Origin: DATKSG01 sp035531775
Lineage (GTDB): Bacteria > Actinomycetota > Acidimicrobiia > Acidimicrobiales > UBA8190
Reading direction: 5' to 3'
DNA: 8,714 bases
Assembly (NCBI GenBank): GCA_035531775.1
Contig: DATKSG010000031.1
Span: 1 to 8,714, forward strand
Part shown: positions 5,971-8,714 of the stretch, piece after piece
Position numbering within the stretch: the stretch's first letter is position 1
Layout: every line of letters starts with the position of its first letter
Notes under the pieces: model-generated
Database searches by the model: none
Told to the model about the DNA's origin: nothing
Seen by the model: only the letters and a program-made list of their open reading frames with translations
Position numbers and translations under genes: made by a program

Positions 5971-6888
5971 ATGGGTGCGCTGCAAGGACGGGTGGCCATC
6001 ATCACGGGCGCTGGCCGAGGCATCGGCCGCGAGCACGCCCTGCTGTTCGCCTCCGAGGGTGCCAAGGTGGTCGTGAACGACCTCGGCGGCGCCGTGGACG
6101 GCGGTGGGGACGACCGCACGGCGGCCGAGCAGGTGGTCGACGAGATCAGGGCCATGGGCGCCGAGGCCGTAGCCAACTCCGACGACATCGCCGACTGGGA
6201 GGGTGGCCGGCGCCTGGTTGAGGCAGCCGTCGAGGCGTTCGGCGATCTGCACGTCCTCGTCAACAATGCCGGAATCCTGCGCGACAAGATGCTGGTCAAC
6301 ATGGCCGAGGCTGAGTGGGACTCGGTGATCCACGTCCACCTGAAGGGCCACTTCGTGCCCACCCGCCACGCCGCCGCCTACTGGCGTGAGCAGGTCAAGG
6401 CTGGACGCGAGGTGAAGGCGTCGGTGATCAACACGTCCTCCACCTCGGGCTTGCTCGGCAATCCCGGCCAGACCAATTACGGAGCGGCCAAGGCCGGGAT
6501 CGCCGCCTTCACCGTGATCGCCGCCGCCGAGCTCGGTCGCTACGGCGTGCGCGTGAACGCCATTGCGCCAGCAGCGCGCACCCGCATGACCGAGCAGACT
6601 CCGGGCCTCGGCGACATCGTCAAGGCCCCCAATGACCCCGGTTCCTTCGATGTCTGGAACCCGGCCAACATCTCGCCGCTCGTCGGCTACCTGGCCGCCG
6701 AACACTGCCCAGTCAACGGACAGGTGTTCTTCGTCCAGGGCGGCCAGGTCCGGCTGTTCCAACCGTGGACCATGACCGCCACCATCGACAAGAAGGATCG
6801 TTGGACCTTGTCCGAGCTGGCCGACGCCGTGCCGGGCATGGTCAAGGGCGATCCTGCACCATCGGAGGCCGGTCAGAGCCGACGGTAG
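5971..6888 (+). CDS. Short-chain dehydrogenase, MFE-2 / (3R)-hydroxyacyl-CoA dehydrogenase type
   Basis: This is an NAD(P)(H)-dependent short-chain dehydrogenase/reductase of 305 residues. The cofactor loop is TGAGRGIG (12-19). The strand ending VVVNDLGG (33-40) places Asp37 at the position that favours NAD+ over NADP+. NNAGILRDK (98-106) and the catalytic set Ser157, Tyr170 and Lys174 (YGAAK) are present. VNDLGG, the long polar loop after it, NNAGILRDK and HVHLKGHF are shared with the dehydrogenase domains of multifunctional enzyme type 2 (17-beta-HSD4), which oxidise (3R)-hydroxyacyl-CoA in beta-oxidation of fatty or sterol-derived acyl chains. His123 stands near where many SDRs have the structural Asn of the active site, as in MFE-2. 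The exact substrate is unknown. An alternative is a 3-oxoacyl-ACP reductase-like role. The gene is 50 bases after the methyltransferase and 12 bases before the transporter. Confidence 0.92.
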   Translation: MGALQGRVAIITGAGRGIGREHALLFASEGAKVVVNDLGGAVDGGGDDRTAAEQVVDEIRAMGAEAVANSDDIADWEGGRRLVEAAVEAFGDLHVLVNNAGILRDKMLVNMAEAEWDSVIHVHLKGHFVPTRHAAAYWREQVKAGREVKASVINTSSTSGLLGNPGQTNYGAAKAGIAAFTVIAAAELGRYGVRVNAIAPAARTRMTEQTPGLGDIVKAPNDPGSFDVWNPANISPLVGYLAAEHCPVNGQVFFVQGGQVRLFQPWTMTATIDKKDRWTLSELADAVPGMVKGDPAPSEAGQSRR

Positions 6889-6896
6889 CCTGGGCG
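6883..6896 (+). promoter_or_regulatory. Probable -10 region of the transporter gene (CGGTAGCCTGGGCG)
   Basis: TAGCCT (6886-6891) fits TANNNT, and its TAG is also the stop codon of the dehydrogenase. It ends 9 bases before ATG 6901, so transcription is expected to begin at or within a few bases of the start codon, giving a leaderless mRNA. The 14 bases are identical to those at 2586-2599. No clear -35 box is seen. Confidence 0.5.
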
Positions 6897-6900
6897 GGCC

Positions 6901-8451
6901 ATGCGCCCGCCCTTCGCCCGTGACGAGCCCGGCGGCACGCGGCGACGCTGGGCGTGGCACGTGGCGCTGGGGCAGCGGGCCCGGCGCAGTCCTCGGTACC
7001 AGTGGTGGGTTCTGTGGGTAGTGCTGTCGGGCCTGCTCGCCACCAACCTGCTCTTCACCGTCTTCGTGGTGGCGCTGCCCGAAGTGGCACGCGGGCTGCA
7101 CACGAGCGTGGCCACAATCACGTGGGTGGTCACCGGTCCCATGCTGGCTTTCGGGGTGGTGGCCCCCCTGGTGGGCAAAGCCAGCGACCTCTTCGGGCAC
7201 CGCCGCATCTTCCTGGTCGGGGTGGGCCTCGAGGTGGTGGTGGCCGCCTTGTCGGCCTTGTCGCCGAGCGCCGGGGTACTCATCCTGGCTCGCACCCTCG
7301 GGGGACTGGTGGGCGCCTCCATCGGCGCCGCCTCCATGGCGCTCGTGCTGTCGGTGTTCGACAAGGGCGACCGGGTGAAGGCACTCGGCTTCTGGTCCCT
7401 GGTGGGGGCCGGAGGGCCGGTGATCGGCGTGGCCTTGGGTGGGCCCGTCATTCAGCTCTTCGGATGGCGGTGGATCTTCGTCATGCAGATCCCCCTACTC
7501 GTGGCCTCGGCCCTGCTGGCCACCGCCGTGCTCCCGGAACGTGCCGCTGGACGGCGCCATGTGGCGCCGGGCGAGCTGCACCTGGACTGGGCCGGGGCGG
7601 CTGCCATCGCCACTTGCGTCGGCTCCTTCCTGCTGGCGCTCAACCGCGGCCCCATCTGGGGGTGGGCGAGCCCCGGGATCATGGTCGCTTTCGCCCTGTC
7701 GGTCGCGGGGGCCTTGGGATTCGTGGCCGCCGAGCGGCGGGCGGCCGAGCCCGTGTTCCCGCTGCACTACCTGCGACGGCGCAACTTCGTCTTCCCCATC
7801 GTGGCCCAGACGTTCGCCAACTTCGCCTATATCGGCGCCTTCTTCCTGGCACCGCTTCTGCTCGAGGAGGTCTTCGGCTACGCGCACGACCAGTCGGCCG
7901 TCGGGTTCCTGTCACTGCCTAGGCCCATCGTCTTCTCCCTCATCGCCCCGGTGGCTGGCTATGTGTCGGTGCGCATCGGCGAGCGGACCTCGGCCGTCAT
8001 CGGCACCAGCGCCGTGGTGGCTTCCATGGCGGTGTTCGCCATGGCCGGCCACTCCACCGGCCTGGTCTTGGTCGAGGTGGCCTTCGTGCTGTCAGGTGTC
8101 GGGCTCGGCGTCGGCCAGCCGCCGCTTTCCGCGTCCGTGGCCAACGAGTTCGCCGCCGAGGACCTCGGCACGGCCAGTGCCTCGCAACAGCTCATGAACC
8201 AGGTGGGCACGGTGGCCGGTATCCAGGTCATGCAGACGGTGCAGGCCGCCGCCGAGCGCCGCAGCGGGCCGGCCGGGCTGCTGTCGTCGTTCCACCTGGC
8301 CTACCTGGTGGGTGGGGCGGTGGCCCTGGTGGGGGTGGCGGCCGCCTCCATGACGAGGTCGACAGAGCGCCGGCGGGCCGCCGTGGTCGATGCCACCGAG
8401 GCTCTCGACATGTCCGAGCGCCAGCCGGTGCTGTCCACCGGAACGCCCTAG
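6901..8451 (+). CDS. MFS transporter, DHA2 (14-TM drug:H+ antiporter) type
   Basis: This inner-membrane secondary transporter should export a small molecule in exchange for protons; its substrate cannot be told. It has 516 residues and a basic cytoplasmic N-terminus (about 34 residues). Hydrophobic segments begin at WWVLWVVLSG (35) and I count 13-14, as expected for DHA2 rather than the 12-TM families. ALPEVARGL after TM1 is the usual DHA2 ALPxIAxxL signature. Motif A is GKASDLFGHRR (92-102), with Asp96 and the Arg pair. The antiporter motif C region in TM5 is GAGGPVIGVALGG (169-181). The C-terminal tail of about 35 residues is polar. ATG 6901 lies just after a probable -10 box without a Shine-Dalgarno site, suggesting leaderless translation. 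Its stop codon overlaps the stop of the convergent SCP2 gene. Confidence 0.93.
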   Translation: MRPPFARDEPGGTRRRWAWHVALGQRARRSPRYQWWVLWVVLSGLLATNLLFTVFVVALPEVARGLHTSVATITWVVTGPMLAFGVVAPLVGKASDLFGHRRIFLVGVGLEVVVAALSALSPSAGVLILARTLGGLVGASIGAASMALVLSVFDKGDRVKALGFWSLVGAGGPVIGVALGGPVIQLFGWRWIFVMQIPLLVASALLATAVLPERAAGRRHVAPGELHLDWAGAAAIATCVGSFLLALNRGPIWGWASPGIMVAFALSVAGALGFVAAERRAAEPVFPLHYLRRRNFVFPIVAQTFANFAYIGAFFLAPLLLEEVFGYAHDQSAVGFLSLPRPIVFSLIAPVAGYVSVRIGERTSAVIGTSAVVASMAVFAMAGHSTGLVLVEVAFVLSGVGLGVGQPPLSASVANEFAAEDLGTASASQQLMNQVGTVAGIQVMQTVQAAAERRSGPAGLLSSFHLAYLVGGAVALVGVAAASMTRSTERRRAAVVDATEALDMSERQPVLSTGTP

Positions 8452-8714
8452 TCGGTGATCTCCCGCAGGCGCGTTGCCACTTCCTGGGCGGTGGCGTCGG
8501 GCGGGGCGGCCTGCAGCGCCATGAGCTTGGCCATGTCCCCTTCGACCTTGATCTTGCCGGCCATGAAGGCCTGCATGCCGGCCTGCGGGTTGCCCTCGAC
8601 CAGGATCGACTTGGCCGTGCCGTAGTCGAGCGTCACCTTGAGGTCGGCCGGGTCGATGTGGCCGAGGTCGAGCTTGAGCGCCCCGTCGCTCGAGTCCATG
8701 TGGGCGTCGATGGC
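8448..8714 (-). CDS. SCP2 sterol/lipid-binding domain protein (N-terminus cut by window edge)
   Basis: SCP2 proteins bind sterols, fatty acids or acyl-CoAs in a hydrophobic tunnel and act as carriers or as accessory domains of lipid enzymes. The frame stays open to the right edge, reading AIDAHMDSSDG, so the Met at 8697-8699 need not be the start; at least part of the N-terminal strand region is outside. The 88 visible residues contain the typical SCP2 second half: LKVTLDYGTAKSIL, then MQAFMAGKIKVEGDMAKLM, where the FMxGKIKxxGD block is the best-conserved part of the family. It is probably a small single-domain protein. Its TAG stop (8450-8448) shares three bases with the transporter TAG stop (8449-8451) inside one CTAG. 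Confidence 0.9.
   Translation of the reverse strand, partial: AIDAHMDSSDGALKLDLGHIDPADLKVTLDYGTAKSILVEGNPQAGMQAFMAGKIKVEGDMAKLMALQAAPPDATAQEVATRLREITD

Noticed and set aside
5776..7200. 474-codon open frame on the - strand across the dehydrogenase and transporter starts
   Set aside because: It spans two unrelated real genes and a promoter region, is rich in Gly/His/Arg as expected of antisense GC-rich DNA, and has no domain.

Overview
The window is about 70% GC and densely coded. Seven of its eight genes lie on the + strand and one lies on the - strand at the right edge. GTG and ATG starts, 1-4 base gene overlaps, a PASTA-type Ser/Thr kinase, an MFE-2-like short-chain dehydrogenase, a DHA2 transporter and a stand-alone SCP2 protein all point to an actinobacterial chromosome. 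The overall flavour resembles Acidimicrobiia-type lineages, but that placement is inference; no rRNA or other marker is present to settle it. I see no insertion sequence, phage gene, tRNA, rRNA or CRISPR array. No gap between genes exceeds about 80 bases.

Left block (1-2528): the 3' 97% or so of ligA (NAD-dependent DNA ligase), running in from the left edge. A Nudix hydrolase overlaps it by the four bases GTGA. Hairpins just after the Nudix stop may end this unit.

Middle block (2607-5920): a transmembrane Ser/Thr kinase with four PASTA domains, followed 3 bases later by a 105-residue Cys/His-rich protein that I read as a compact HIT-like protein. A D12-class DNA adenine methyltransferase follows with a one-base overlap. 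The spacing implies one transcript with coupled translation. The kinase linker between catalytic domain and membrane carries 12 perfect copies of a GATGGT hexamer, a frame-preserving simple repeat that encodes Asp-Gly dipeptides.

Right block (5971-8714): a short-chain dehydrogenase close to the (3R)-hydroxyacyl-CoA dehydrogenase part of MFE-2, then a 14-TM-type DHA2 transporter. A convergent SCP2 (sterol-carrier/lipid-binding) gene is cut by the right edge. The transporter and SCP2 genes share one CTAG in which both stop codons lie.

The most interesting signals are the kinase / HIT-like / orphan methyltransferase cluster, the hexamer repeat in the kinase linker, cysteine pairs in two of the PASTA domains, and an identical 14-base element directly upstream of two start codons, which looks like a -10 box for leaderless or nearly leaderless transcripts.
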